This document shows positions 25,086 to 33,514 of a stretch of DNA of 50,317 nucleotides, piece by piece; position 1 is the stretch's first letter, and every line of letters starts with the position of its first letter. Both the position numbers and the translations under genes were made by a program. The notes below the pieces were generated by a model that was not told the origin of the DNA, did not search any database, and saw only the letters and a program-made list of their open reading frames with translations. The DNA comes from Candidatus Azobacteroides sp. (GTDB taxonomy: Bacteria > Bacteroidota > Bacteroidia > Bacteroidales > Azobacteroidaceae): NCBI GenBank assembly GCA_009783445.1, contig WRFY01000115.1, positions 1 to 50,317 of the forward strand, read 5' to 3'.

Positions 25086-25544
25086 TTACAATCCCAATTC
25101 TTTGATAATTTGTTCGGCATGGGTCTGAGTATCCACTTTGGAAAAAACCTTTTCGATCAAACCCTCTCCCGAAATGATAAATGTAGAGCGCAGCACCCCC
25201 ATAGAGGTTTTGCCATAATTTTTCTTTTCACCCCAAGCGCCATATTCCTGAATAATACGCTTTTCTGGATCAGACACAAGATGGAATGAGAGCCGGTATT
25301 TTTCTTCGAACTGTTTATGAGAATTCACGCTGTCGGGACTTACGCCAATGATTACATAGCCTTTCTGAAGAAAATATTCGTTGTGATCGTTCAGACTGCA
25401 CGCCTCAGCGGTGCAACCCGGAGTATCGTCTTTTGGATAAAAATAAAGAATCACTTTTTTCCCTTTGAAATCGGACAGCGAAATCGTTTCGCCCTTTTGG
25501 TTTTCTCCCCGAAAGTCGGGAGCCTTATCGCCTGCTTGCAACAT
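25086..25544 (-). CDS. bcp: Thioredoxin-dependent thiol peroxidase (Bcp/PrxQ)
   Basis: 152 aa peroxiredoxin that reduces hydroperoxides using thioredoxin. It has YFYPKDDTPGCTAEACSL with peroxidatic Cys44 and resolving Cys49, and the TSMGVLRSTFII block. I start at the ATG at 25544 (MLQAGDKAPDF); the open frame reaches 40 codons further but that part is not conserved and would begin upstream of the promoter. A TACCTTTG box is at 25593-25586. Confidence 0.94.
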   Translation of the reverse strand: MLQAGDKAPDFRGENQKGETISLSDFKGKKVILYFYPKDDTPGCTAEACSLNDHNEYFLQKGYVIIGVSPDSVNSHKQFEEKYRLSFHLVSDPEKRIIQEYGAWGEKKNYGKTSMGVLRSTFIISGEGLIEKVFSKVDTQTHAEQIIKELGL

Positions 25545-25585
25545 AATCTCGATCTTTTTAAATTTGTACTTGCGTTGAATTATTA

Positions 25586-25593
25586 CAAAGGTA
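25586..25593 (-). promoter_or_regulatory. -7 box of bcp
   Basis: TACCTTTG on the minus strand, 41 nt before the bcp start, matches TAnnTTTG. It lies inside the upstream extension of the reading frame, which argues against the longer start. Confidence 0.5.
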
Positions 25594-25690
25594 CATTTTA
25601 AAATGCAAAACGCCATGATTTTTCCATTTATTTCTCGTTTTGTGCCTTTTTGGCGCAAAAACAATCCAGTTATTTTTTAAAATCAAATAA

Positions 25691-25711
25691 AATGCGACAA
25701 ATAGTCGCATT
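25691..25711. other. 8-bp perfect hairpin between bcp and hsp20
   Basis: AATGCGAC and GTCGCATT flank an AAATA loop. It lies in the divergent spacer of the peroxidase and heat-shock genes, so it is not an ordinary terminator. It could be an operator or part of the hsp20 leader. Confidence 0.3.
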
Positions 25712-25800
25712 CTGTTTGAGTTTTTCAATTGGAATGAAAATTGCAAAGGAATAGGTGTAAACAAAAATGTCTAACAAAAATAATTTTTAGGAGGAAAAAA

Positions 25801-26223
25801 ATGGTACCGACAAGAAAAACAGAGGCATGGTTGCCTGACTTTTTATTCAACGATTGGTTTAACGACAGTTTTTATGGTCAACGGACAACAACTTCTCCGG
25901 CGTTGAATATTGTGGAAAAAGAAAATGGTTTTCGCGTAGAATTGGCCGCACCCGGGATCTCCAAAGACGATATCAAAGTGGATATCAATAAGGAAAACCA
26001 ATTGGTAATTTCGGCAGAAAAGAAAATCGAATCGGAAAAAAAACAAGAACGTTACTTACGCAAAGAATTTGGTTACACTCAATTTGTGAAAATGCTTACT
26101 TTGCCCGACGATGTCGATAAGGAAGGTATCTGCGCTTCGTATGAAAAGGGTATTTTGTCGATCGAAATTCCCAGAAAAACCAAAAAAGTGAACGAAGAAA
26201 CCAAGTCTATCAGCATTTCGTAA
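25801..26223 (+). CDS. Small heat shock protein, Hsp20/alpha-crystallin family
   Basis: 140 aa holdase chaperone. The alpha-crystallin domain (about 37-130) shows GFRVELAAPGISKDDIKVDI, the strand ENQLVISAEKK, the YLRKEFGYTQFVKMLTLPD block and YEKGILSIEIPRK. The start is fixed by a perfect AGGAGG at 25789-25794, seven bases before the ATG; strong Shine-Dalgarno sites are uncommon in Bacteroidetes and suggest high induced expression. A strong terminator follows directly, so it is monocistronic. Confidence 0.95.
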   Translation: MVPTRKTEAWLPDFLFNDWFNDSFYGQRTTTSPALNIVEKENGFRVELAAPGISKDDIKVDINKENQLVISAEKKIESEKKQERYLRKEFGYTQFVKMLTLPDDVDKEGICASYEKGILSIEIPRKTKKVNEETKSISIS

Positions 26224-26250
26224 GGACTTGCACGAAGAGAAAAGGATTGA

Positions 26251-26287
26251 AAAAAACGCTGTAAACTAATTATTTACAGCGTTTTTT
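26251..26287 (+). terminator. Intrinsic terminator of hsp20
   Basis: AAAAAACGCTGTAAA (26251-26265) pairs perfectly with 26273-26287, with a 7-nt loop and six terminal T. This 15-bp stem is one of the clearest terminators of the window. Confidence 0.9.
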
Positions 26288-26344
26288 CATTTGCAATAAA
26301 AATATCCTTTGGATAAAAAACGGTTAAGAGTGTAAGAAAGTCGT

Positions 26345-26471
26345 CGAATGATTTGTTTGTAACCGAATGGACGCTTATATTAGATGCGGGAATAACCGAT
26401 CTGGCTATGTTTGAGGATAACTGTCGGATGTATATATGCTGGAAGAATTAAAAGAATCTGAAGATTTATAA
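26345..26471 (+). pseudogene. Short decayed coding remnant (unassigned)
   Basis: A frame reading VTEWTLILDAGITDLAMF then EDNCRMY is followed, one frame over, by MLEELKESEDL and a stop. The two pieces join if a small indel is undone, and look like the C-terminus of a lost gene. No family was recognised. The rest of 26288-26489 holds nothing else I can name. Confidence 0.3.
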
Positions 26472-26489
26472 CAATTAATACATAAAAAA

Positions 26490-27389
26490 ATGAAAAAATC
26501 AATCGTGTTATTCCTGTTAATGGTTATAACAGGAAGCTTGTATGCTCAAACCGAAACATCCAAATCGGGTTCTGTATTGTGGAAAATTTCAGGAAAGGAT
26601 TTATCCAAACCGTCCTATTTACTGGGAACTCTTCATTTAAAACCCGGTGAATATCTGGATAGTATCTCGGGTGCAATAGCCGCTTTGCAATCCTGCGAAC
26701 AGGCAGTGGGCGAAGTAAACATGTTAGATATGTCCCAATGGCAAATGCAAATGAAGCAAGTCATGCAAATGCCGCCCGACACTACTTACCAAATGCTCTA
26801 TTCCGACGACGATTATCAGTTTGTCAACGAAAAATTAACTTCGCTAATCGGTCTTGGACTGGATAAAATCGGCAGACTGAAACCGGCAGACATTCAATTG
26901 GCTATTATGGCAAAGGCCTACCTGAAATATTTTCCAAACATCAATCCGACGAATATTTTGGACCTTCGGGTTCAGTTGGAAGCAACGAAGGATCAGAAGC
27001 CGGTTCTGGGTTTGGAAACGGTCGACGACCAGCTTTACCTGATTTTCGGCATCATGGATTTACAGCGTCAAGCAGACATTTTGTTGTGCAGTTTGAAGAA
27101 TATTGATCAATTGATGGCTCTGATTCCGGAACAAATTAGTTGTTACGATCGAGGGGATTTAGACAAACTGTATCAACAAATGGAAGAAGACGGCAATTGT
27201 CCGCCGACCCCTTCGGAAAAGGACGCACTGAATAAAGATCGAAACAATGCATGGATGTTAAAGCTTCCGGAAATCATGAGGGAAAAATCTTCTTTCATTG
27301 CTGTCGGCGCAGGGCATTTGGCGGGAGAAGAAGGATTGTTGAATCAGCTGGAAAACGCCGGATATACGGTAGAAGCAGTCATGCAATAA
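26490..27389 (+). CDS. TraB/GumN family protein
   Basis: 299 aa with a signal peptide (ending LYAQ, residues 17-20). The family signatures are the opening VLWKISGKDLSKPSYLLGTL with HL, the middle LETVDDQLYLIFGIM and the final FIAVGAGHLAGEEGLLNQLE with AGYTVEAV. TraB/GumN (Tiki-like) domains resemble metalloproteases; substrates in bacteria are unknown. Periplasmic location is inferred from the signal. It stands alone between hsp20 and the nitroreductase gene. Confidence 0.92.
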   Translation: MKKSIVLFLLMVITGSLYAQTETSKSGSVLWKISGKDLSKPSYLLGTLHLKPGEYLDSISGAIAALQSCEQAVGEVNMLDMSQWQMQMKQVMQMPPDTTYQMLYSDDDYQFVNEKLTSLIGLGLDKIGRLKPADIQLAIMAKAYLKYFPNINPTNILDLRVQLEATKDQKPVLGLETVDDQLYLIFGIMDLQRQADILLCSLKNIDQLMALIPEQISCYDRGDLDKLYQQMEEDGNCPPTPSEKDALNKDRNNAWMLKLPEIMREKSSFIAVGAGHLAGEEGLLNQLENAGYTVEAVMQ

Positions 27390-27550
27390 GGAATTTGAAA
27401 ATTAGAAGATTGAATCGTTTAAAAATTCAGAAATCCTGACGCGGCACAAATCAAATGGTTCTGATTTTCTCCTATCCGTAGGGAGGGGGACAAAAAGGTT
27501 GCATGCCTATGGCATAGCCAAGGAACTGAATGAAAAACGTTACCCTGAAA

Positions 27551-27581
27551 TTGGCGTAATGTGTTTTAATTCGTACCTTTG
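27551..27581 (+). promoter_or_regulatory. Promoter of the nitroreductase gene
   Basis: TTGG at 27551 and TACCTTTG at 27574-27581 are 19-20 nt apart, a consensus Bacteroidetes promoter. The start of transcription would be near 27589, about 13 nt before the ATG. Confidence 0.65.
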
Positions 27582-27601
27582 CTTTTCAAACAAGATATTT
27601 T

Positions 27602-28405
27602 ATGGATCAGTCAATAATAGATTTAATCAAACAACGCAAATCGGTTCGCACCTACACGAGCGAACCCTTAAGTAGAGAACATACGGATGAAATAGCGCAT
27701 TTTATCGAGAGGACAAAAGTTCCGTTCGGCGTGAAAGCCCGAGTAGAATTCATCCATACCGGCCAGAACGATCAGAAGGTGCAACTCGGTACATACGGTT
27801 GGATTGACGGCGCATCCGATTATATGGCGCTTATTTACGAAGAATCCCCGCTGGGGGGCGAAGGAAGCGCTTACTGGTTCGAACAGGTAATCCTCTTCTG
27901 TACCGGACTGGGATTAGGAACTTGTTGGCTGGGAGGAAGTTTCAGTCGAAAAGATTTCAAAAAACAAGTGCGGTTGGAAGCAAACGAAAAACTACGGATC
28001 GTATCTCCAGTAGGTTATCCTGCTTCAAAAAAACGCTTGTTGGAATCGATTATCGGAGCGGACAAACATCATCAGTCCCGCAAACCCTTTGGCGCTTATT
28101 TTTACTATCGGCAATTTACGACTCCTCTGACCGAAGAAATGGCCGGAATTTACGCCCAACCATTGGAAATGGTTCGCATAGCGCCTTCTGCCAACAATGC
28201 CCAACCGTGGAGAATCGTATGGGACGAAGAAAATTTCCATTTTTACCGAACGCCTTCCTTTGGTTTTTCGGATATCGATATGGGCATTGCCCTTTGTCAT
28301 TTTGAACAAAGTTGCCGGGAATTAGGCCTGTCCGGTCGATTTGAAACAGAAAACATCCCGTCGAATAAAAATATGCAGTACGTTATTTCATGGATCCCGG
28401 AATGA
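27602..28405 (+). CDS. Nitroreductase family protein (TM1586-like)
   Basis: 267 aa. The N-terminal half begins SIIDLIKQRKSVRTYTSEPL, with the FMN phosphate-binding RKSVRTY, and carries GLGLGTCWLGGSFSRKDF; the C-terminal half repeats a related pattern with MVRIAPSANNAQPWRI. This tandem arrangement is that of the TM1586-type putative nitroreductase domain. It likely binds FMN and reduces an unknown substrate with NAD(P)H. The 3' end overlaps the convergent SGNH-like gene by 23 bp. Confidence 0.9.
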   Translation: MDQSIIDLIKQRKSVRTYTSEPLSREHTDEIAHFIERTKVPFGVKARVEFIHTGQNDQKVQLGTYGWIDGASDYMALIYEESPLGGEGSAYWFEQVILFCTGLGLGTCWLGGSFSRKDFKKQVRLEANEKLRIVSPVGYPASKKRLLESIIGADKHHQSRKPFGAYFYYRQFTTPLTEEMAGIYAQPLEMVRIAPSANNAQPWRIVWDEENFHFYRTPSFGFSDIDMGIALCHFEQSCRELGLSGRFETENIPSNKNMQYVISWIPE

Positions 28406-29366
28406 CCGTTGATCGGGATTCTTGCCCCTCCTTCCATTGCCTGAACTCCTCAACAAACATCCATGTATAAATCTCCGCTCCACCGTAATTCAGATGTCGG
28501 TCATCGTAAAACAAATCGGGACGCGAAAGGAAAAAAGGCGACTGGTTGTCGTTGAAGAGCGGGACAGTCAGTTCGCGGCAAAGATATTCCAAAGCAAGCA
28601 ATTCAAAAGGCCGTCCGTGGTCGGTATGTTTTTTATACACGGGAGGAATCGTCACAATCAATTCTACGCCAGTTTGCCGGCACAGTTCTACTATCTTGCG
28701 GAAACATTCTTCGTGTATCGGATTCAACTGACGATAATGACTGGTATAATTGCTCCAATCGTTCAAAACCGGAGGAAATTTGGGTTTATTATGCGGCACG
28801 AATCCTTTTTGCCCTATTTCATCGGAAGGGCGAATGGAAGAAAGCAGAATGCGCCAACCAATCGTGTTGTAACGATACAAATTGGAATACAAGAAAATAT
28901 TCCGTTTTCCATAGGTCTTGTCTAATAAATGGTCGATCGATGGATATCCCTTCCGATAAAACGGAGAGAGGAGATTCAAGCGTCCCAGTTCGTCGACGGC
29001 CAGTTCTTCACTGCGCATGACAAGAACAAGATAGCGAGGCGTATACCTCCGCAAAAGATTTTCTATCATGCATTGAAAAAACGGCAAATATTGCGAACTG
29101 CATCCTCCGTTGAAACAGCTTATATGTAAACTGTCTTCGATGATTTGCGGAATATAACTGCTGATCGCAACTGACGAACCGATGATGACCATTTCTTCTT
29201 TCGCATCCTTCATCAAGTATTCTATTTTTTGATACTCGCCCGGCAAAGAATGTCGTCTTAAATAGGCATTGACCAGCAGACTGCTGCCCGCATCGATCAA
29301 TGCCAGAAGAGCAATGACGGAAATCAACACGCGAAAAGCTTTGTGTTTTTGTATTGTTTTTTGCAT
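28383..29366 (-). CDS. SGNH-hydrolase-like membrane-anchored protein paired with MBOAT
   Basis: 327 aa with one N-terminal membrane helix (about 10-30) and an outside domain. EMVIIGSSVAISS holds the GxS nucleophile block and YDDRHLNYGGAEIY the Asp-x-x-His block of SGNH/AlgJ-DltD-like esterase-transferases. It starts in the base right after the MBOAT stop, so the pair functions together: MBOAT moves an acyl group across the membrane and the SGNH protein would hand it to an envelope glycan or other acceptor. Acceptor unknown. Confidence 0.75.
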   Translation of the reverse strand: MQKTIQKHKAFRVLISVIALLALIDAGSSLLVNAYLRRHSLPGEYQKIEYLMKDAKEEMVIIGSSVAISSYIPQIIEDSLHISCFNGGCSSQYLPFFQCMIENLLRRYTPRYLVLVMRSEELAVDELGRLNLLSPFYRKGYPSIDHLLDKTYGKRNIFLYSNLYRYNTIGWRILLSSIRPSDEIGQKGFVPHNKPKFPPVLNDWSNYTSHYRQLNPIHEECFRKIVELCRQTGVELIVTIPPVYKKHTDHGRPFELLALEYLCRELTVPLFNDNQSPFFLSRPDLFYDDRHLNYGGAEIYTWMFVEEFRQWKEGQESRSTVIPGSMK

Positions 29367-30782
29367 CTAAAATTGAAAATAAATAAACGCATTTCCCGAA
29401 AATTCGGCAAATAAAAGAATAAAAGCGATCAGCAGGGATAACGAAATCGTACTGACAATCGTATTTTTGCTGTGAATAAAATGAATATTCATGCCCGCTT
29501 CTTCTTTTATTTCCTTAAACATCAACAAACCAATACACAAAAAAGCGAGCAGAAGTTCCGGAAGGCCCTGTCCCTTATACAATGCGCCCTGTTCGGTAAA
29601 AATCTTTTTCAGAATGATCCATGCCGTCGCAATATGGGAAGCCCGAAAAAAAATCCAACTGAATAAAACTAAAACAAAAGTGAAGACAATATTAGCCGCT
29701 CTTCGCAAGGAAGCGTTCGACTGGGCTGGCGGCCATAGTTTATGCATCAAAACAGACAGCATCATGAAAATTCCATGCAAGATTCCCCAAACCAAAAATG
29801 TCCAATTGGCGCCATGCCACAAACCGCTGATAGCAAACGTAAGCAGCAGGTTCAGCAAATGACGCGGCAAGTTGCAACGGTTTCCTCCCAATGGAATATA
29901 GACATAATCCATAAACCAACTCGAAAGCGACCGATGCCACCTGCGCCAGAAAATCTGTACATTGGAAGAAAGGTAAGGCCGCTCGAAATTAGACGTCAAA
30001 CGAAAACGAAGGCATTGGGCGGTTCCAAGGGCAATCAGGGAATATCCGCCAAAATCGCAAAATATCTGGAAAGTGAAAAAAAACGCACCCAGCAACAGAC
30101 TGGTTCCATTGTGCATCCTGTAGTTATCGAATACGGCGTCGACATACGGAGCGACCCGATCGGCAATGCACAGTTTCATAAAATATCCCCACGCCATTGT
30201 TCGGATGCCTTCGAGGAATTGGCCGTCGTCGAACGAATGGCTGTAGCGGAATTGCGGCAAAAGATTTTTGGCTCTTTCAATCGGCCCGGCAACCAACTGT
30301 GGAAAGAAGGAGACAAAAAGAGCATAGGTCAAGAAATTACGTTCCGGCTCGATTTCTTTCCGGTAGACGTCGATCACATAAGCGACCGTTTGGAAGGTGT
30401 AAAACGATATGCCGATGGGAAGCAGGATCGATGAAAAAGGGAACTGAATCCGAAGATTCCACCGGTCTAACAGATAATTGACGGATTCTCCAAAAAATCC
30501 CCAATATTTGAAAAAGAATAAGAGTGAAAAATTGCTTGCCAGCGCCAGCGTCAGCGCCGCTTTTTTTCTTCGGCGCTCCCGCTGTTGTCCGATATATATA
30601 CCGCTCAACCATGTGACTAGCGTAGAAAACAAAATCAGCAATCCGTAAACCGGCTTCCAACTCATATAAAAATAGTAGCTGGAAAGCAAAAGAAAGCCGT
30701 TTCTGTATTTCGGCGGCAACAGCCAATACAAAAGACATACCACCGGAAAAAACGCAAGAAAAGCAAGCGAGTTAAATAGCAT
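29367..30782 (-). CDS. MBOAT family O-acyltransferase (AlgI/DltB type)
   Basis: 471 aa polytopic membrane protein. It has the N-terminal MLFNSLAFLAFFPVVCLLYW, the block FPQLVAGPIERAKNLLPQF, the WRRWHRSLSSWFMDYVYIPL signature and the active-site His segment ISGLWHGANWTFLVWGILHG. This matches AlgI, which acetylates alginate in other bacteria. No polymerase or glycosyltransferase genes lie nearby. It is first in a two-gene unit with the SGNH-like protein; an AT-rich palindrome lies just upstream (30830-30848). Confidence 0.93.
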   Translation of the reverse strand: MLFNSLAFLAFFPVVCLLYWLLPPKYRNGFLLLSSYYFYMSWKPVYGLLILFSTLVTWLSGIYIGQQRERRRKKAALTLALASNFSLLFFFKYWGFFGESVNYLLDRWNLRIQFPFSSILLPIGISFYTFQTVAYVIDVYRKEIEPERNFLTYALFVSFFPQLVAGPIERAKNLLPQFRYSHSFDDGQFLEGIRTMAWGYFMKLCIADRVAPYVDAVFDNYRMHNGTSLLLGAFFFTFQIFCDFGGYSLIALGTAQCLRFRLTSNFERPYLSSNVQIFWRRWHRSLSSWFMDYVYIPLGGNRCNLPRHLLNLLLTFAISGLWHGANWTFLVWGILHGIFMMLSVLMHKLWPPAQSNASLRRAANIVFTFVLVLFSWIFFRASHIATAWIILKKIFTEQGALYKGQGLPELLLAFLCIGLLMFKEIKEEAGMNIHFIHSKNTIVSTISLSLLIAFILLFAEFSGNAFIYFQF

Positions 30783-30829
30783 CGTTTTGGTTCAACAAAA
30801 GGTTAAAAGGACGCTGATTATGAATTATG

Positions 30830-30848
30830 AATTATGAAATTCATAATT
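30830..30848. repeat. AT-rich palindrome AATTATGAA/TTCATAATT
   Basis: The palindrome lies between the NhaD and MBOAT genes, preceded by further ATTATGAATTATGA repeats (30817-30837). The same 9-mer arms occur in the hairpin at 15905-15944. Confidence 0.6.
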
Positions 30849-30857
30849 TCCTTTGGG

Positions 30858-32201
30858 TTAAAAGAAAGCCTTTTCCAAAATATAGACTCCGCATCCGGCC
30901 AAATAACCGAGAAGGGCCAGCCATGAAATTCGTTTAAAATACCATATAAAATCGATTTTTTCCATTCCCATTACAGCAACACCGGCCGCCGAACCAATGA
31001 TTAGAATACTTCCTCCTGTACCTGCCGCATAAGCCGCAAATTCCCAAAAATAGTGATCGGTCGGAAAGTTATACATTCCCATAGCTCCGGCTACCAAAGG
31101 AACATTATCAATGATAGAGGAAAGAAGCCCCATAATAACCGTTATCAGATAATATTTATTGGGTTCTCCGAGCGGAATAGTATCTAAGTTGGTCGAAAGC
31201 ATGGTTAATTGACCACAAGATTGCATCGCGGCTACCGCAACCAGAATACCCAAGAAAAACAGAATGCTGGGCGTATCGACTTTTCGCAAAATAGCGGCAA
31301 CCGAAAGATTTCCATCGCTCAGTTCCGGATGGCGAGCGTGCAGGTATTCAGTCACAATCCACAGCAAACTCAAACCGCCCAACACGCCCATGTAGGGAGG
31401 CAAATGAGTAATGGTTTTAAAAACAGGAACAAACAGCAAAGAGCCAATACCTAAAAAGAATACCAAATTGCGTTCCCACGTTGGGAATTGAAAGCTTTCC
31501 AATTTTTCATCGGCTTCAGGGCGCGAAATTTTTCCCTTGACCGTAAATGAAAGAATGATCAGGGGAACTAACATCGAAACAATACTGGGAAGCAGCAGCG
31601 TTTCGATAATGCACGCAGCCGTCACTTTATTGGCAATCCACAACATAATGGTCGTGACATCGCCAATGGGCGACCACGCGCCCCCCGCATTCGCGGCAAT
31701 AATGACCATGCCTCCGAATATCCACCGGTCTTGGCGGACGGCAATCAGCTTTCGAAGCAAGGCCATCATCACAATGGCTGTGGTCAAGTTGTCCAATACC
31801 GATGATAAGAAGAAAGTGATTATGGATATGATCCACAACAGAGATACTTTTTGAGTCGTCCGAATCTGTCCGGTAATCAAGGAGAAACCGCCATGAGAGT
31901 CGATAATTTCTACAATCGTCATGGCTCCCAGCAGGAAAAACAAAATGGCGGAAATTTCGCCTAAATGTTCAACCAACCCTATATGCGTAATCCATTCAAT
32001 CAATGAACTACTTGGATGCGCATCCAAATAGGTCTTCACAGGAGAGTAAACCGGAAGCGAAGCCGAATCGCAAAAAATAAAAAGCATCCACATCAATACA
32101 CCCAATAATAATGCCGACGCCGTTTTGTTGATGCGCAACGGATGTTCGAAAGCAATCAGTAAGTAACCGACTACAAACACCGCGATCATTCCATAAAACA
32201 T
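30858..32201 (-). CDS. nhaD: Na+/H+ antiporter NhaD type
   Basis: 447 aa with about 11-12 membrane helices. Recognised segments are SSVLDNLTTAIVMMALLRKL, the NAGGAWSPIGDVTTIMLWI motif typical of NhaD/arsenite-permease-superfamily transporters, SSIIDNVPLVAGAMGMY and GTGGSILIIGSAAGVAVMG near the end. It exchanges sodium for protons across the inner membrane. It is transcribed alone; a TACTTTTG -7 box is at 32249-32242. Confidence 0.92.
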   Translation of the reverse strand: MFYGMIAVFVVGYLLIAFEHPLRINKTASALLLGVLMWMLFIFCDSASLPVYSPVKTYLDAHPSSSLIEWITHIGLVEHLGEISAILFFLLGAMTIVEIIDSHGGFSLITGQIRTTQKVSLLWIISIITFFLSSVLDNLTTAIVMMALLRKLIAVRQDRWIFGGMVIIAANAGGAWSPIGDVTTIMLWIANKVTAACIIETLLLPSIVSMLVPLIILSFTVKGKISRPEADEKLESFQFPTWERNLVFFLGIGSLLFVPVFKTITHLPPYMGVLGGLSLLWIVTEYLHARHPELSDGNLSVAAILRKVDTPSILFFLGILVAVAAMQSCGQLTMLSTNLDTIPLGEPNKYYLITVIMGLLSSIIDNVPLVAGAMGMYNFPTDHYFWEFAAYAAGTGGSILIIGSAAGVAVMGMEKIDFIWYFKRISWLALLGYLAGCGVYILEKAFF

Positions 32202-32241
32202 AAACCTTGCTTTTAAAGTTAGAACAACGAATTTTGACCCT

Positions 32242-32249
32242 CAAAAGTA
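32242..32249 (-). promoter_or_regulatory. -7 box of nhaD
   Basis: TACTTTTG on the minus strand fits TAnnTTTG, 40 nt before the start codon. Confidence 0.4.
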
Positions 32250-32275
32250 ATATATTATTTTGTCTCATAAAAATA

Positions 32276-32335
32276 GAGAATTGAAAATTGAAAGTTTTTT
32301 CTGTTTTTGACATTTATTTTCAATCTTCAATTCTC
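32276..32335. terminator. Long imperfect inverted repeat downstream of cydB
   Basis: GAGAATTGAA plus ATTGAAA (32276-32293) pairs with TTTCAAT plus TTCAATTCTC (32318-32335) across a 22-24-nt loop with one mismatch. It lies between the cydB 3' end (32372) and the nhaD promoter and may end or stabilise the cyd transcript. Confidence 0.5.
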
Positions 32336-32371
32336 TACATTTCTCAACCATCAATTCTTAATTTATAATTC

Positions 32372-33502
32372 TTAATATTCAACATCCGTTTTGATTTTAT
32401 GTAAATCCAATGCTCTCCAAGCATAATAAATATACGCCAAAACAAATGGTATCAGGAACGAAACATACGCCATTGCCCGTAAGGTATACAAACTGGATGA
32501 ACTGTTTTCTATGGTGAGCGAACTTTGTAAATCGGCCACAGAAGGATAATAGGCGGTATTGTTCCATCCCGCGCATAGTAAAACGACTAAAACGGTCAAT
32601 ACAGCGCCTGTACCTGAAAACCAAATACCTTTTTTCCAATCAGAAACCAGTATCGTTTTCAGAATGCCGTACAAAACGCCGACCACTCCGATCAATAAGA
32701 CAATCAACAAGGCTGGCATTTCAATCAAGTTGTTAAAATACTTATAGGCTTCTAAAGATACTATTTTTGTTGTTGGATCGACTGCAAATCCATCTTGAAT
32801 CAACCAATGTACCAAAAAAGTCAAGAAGAAAACCAAGAAACAAATAGTTTCCGGAATCAGCCGCTTGCGCGACCGTTTTTGGATTTCGTCATCGTATATA
32901 TTGTTGACAAAATAAAGCAATCCCAATATACGCGCCAAAAAGAAGATAGCCAATCCTAAAAATACATTCCAAATCACCAGTACGGCTTCCAGACCATGCC
33001 AAGGAGTAGCCCAAGACGAAATCACCGGCATCATCGTATCGGTAAGCTGATTTTTCCTAACAAAAAATTCTGCTCCATTGAAAAAAGTACCTACTGCCGC
33101 TCCGATCAATACAGGACCCAAGATGCCGTTCAATAGAAGAAATACCCGATATGTTTTTGTTCCCAACAGATTCCCTTTCTTTGCTTCGTATTCGTAAGAT
33201 ACGGCTTGAAGCACAAAACAAAGCAATATCAAAATCCAAACCCAATAGGCGCCGCCAAAACTGGTCGAATAAAACAAAGGAAAGGAAGCAAAAAATGCGC
33301 CTCCGAAGGTAACTAAAGTAGTAAATGTAAACTCCCATTTACGTCCGGTGGACGCCAACAGCATTTTCCGTTGCCCTTCGGTTTTGCCGATCGTAAAAAG
33401 CAACGACTGTCCGCCCTGAACAAACAACAAGAATACTAACAGCGCTCCCAGTAATGATACAAGAAACCACCAATAATGTTGTAAAAAAAATATAGAATTC
33501 AT
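32372..33502 (-). CDS. cydB: Cytochrome bd ubiquinol oxidase subunit II
   Basis: 376 aa with about eight or nine membrane helices. It begins MNSIFFLQHYWWFLVSLLGA and shows FTTLVTFGGAFFASFPLFYS, FLGLAIFFLARILGLLYFVN and the C-terminal LRAMAYVSFLIPFVLAYIYY. CydB supports the heme-bearing CydA in a terminal oxidase with high oxygen affinity, typical of anaerobes and microaerophiles. It follows cydA by 12 nt in the DUF4492-cydA-cydB operon. Confidence 0.94.
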   Translation of the reverse strand: MNSIFFLQHYWWFLVSLLGALLVFLLFVQGGQSLLFTIGKTEGQRKMLLASTGRKWEFTFTTLVTFGGAFFASFPLFYSTSFGGAYWVWILILLCFVLQAVSYEYEAKKGNLLGTKTYRVFLLLNGILGPVLIGAAVGTFFNGAEFFVRKNQLTDTMMPVISSWATPWHGLEAVLVIWNVFLGLAIFFLARILGLLYFVNNIYDDEIQKRSRKRLIPETICFLVFFLTFLVHWLIQDGFAVDPTTKIVSLEAYKYFNNLIEMPALLIVLLIGVVGVLYGILKTILVSDWKKGIWFSGTGAVLTVLVVLLCAGWNNTAYYPSVADLQSSLTIENSSSSLYTLRAMAYVSFLIPFVLAYIYYAWRALDLHKIKTDVEY

Positions 33503-33514
33503 AATGTATTATTT

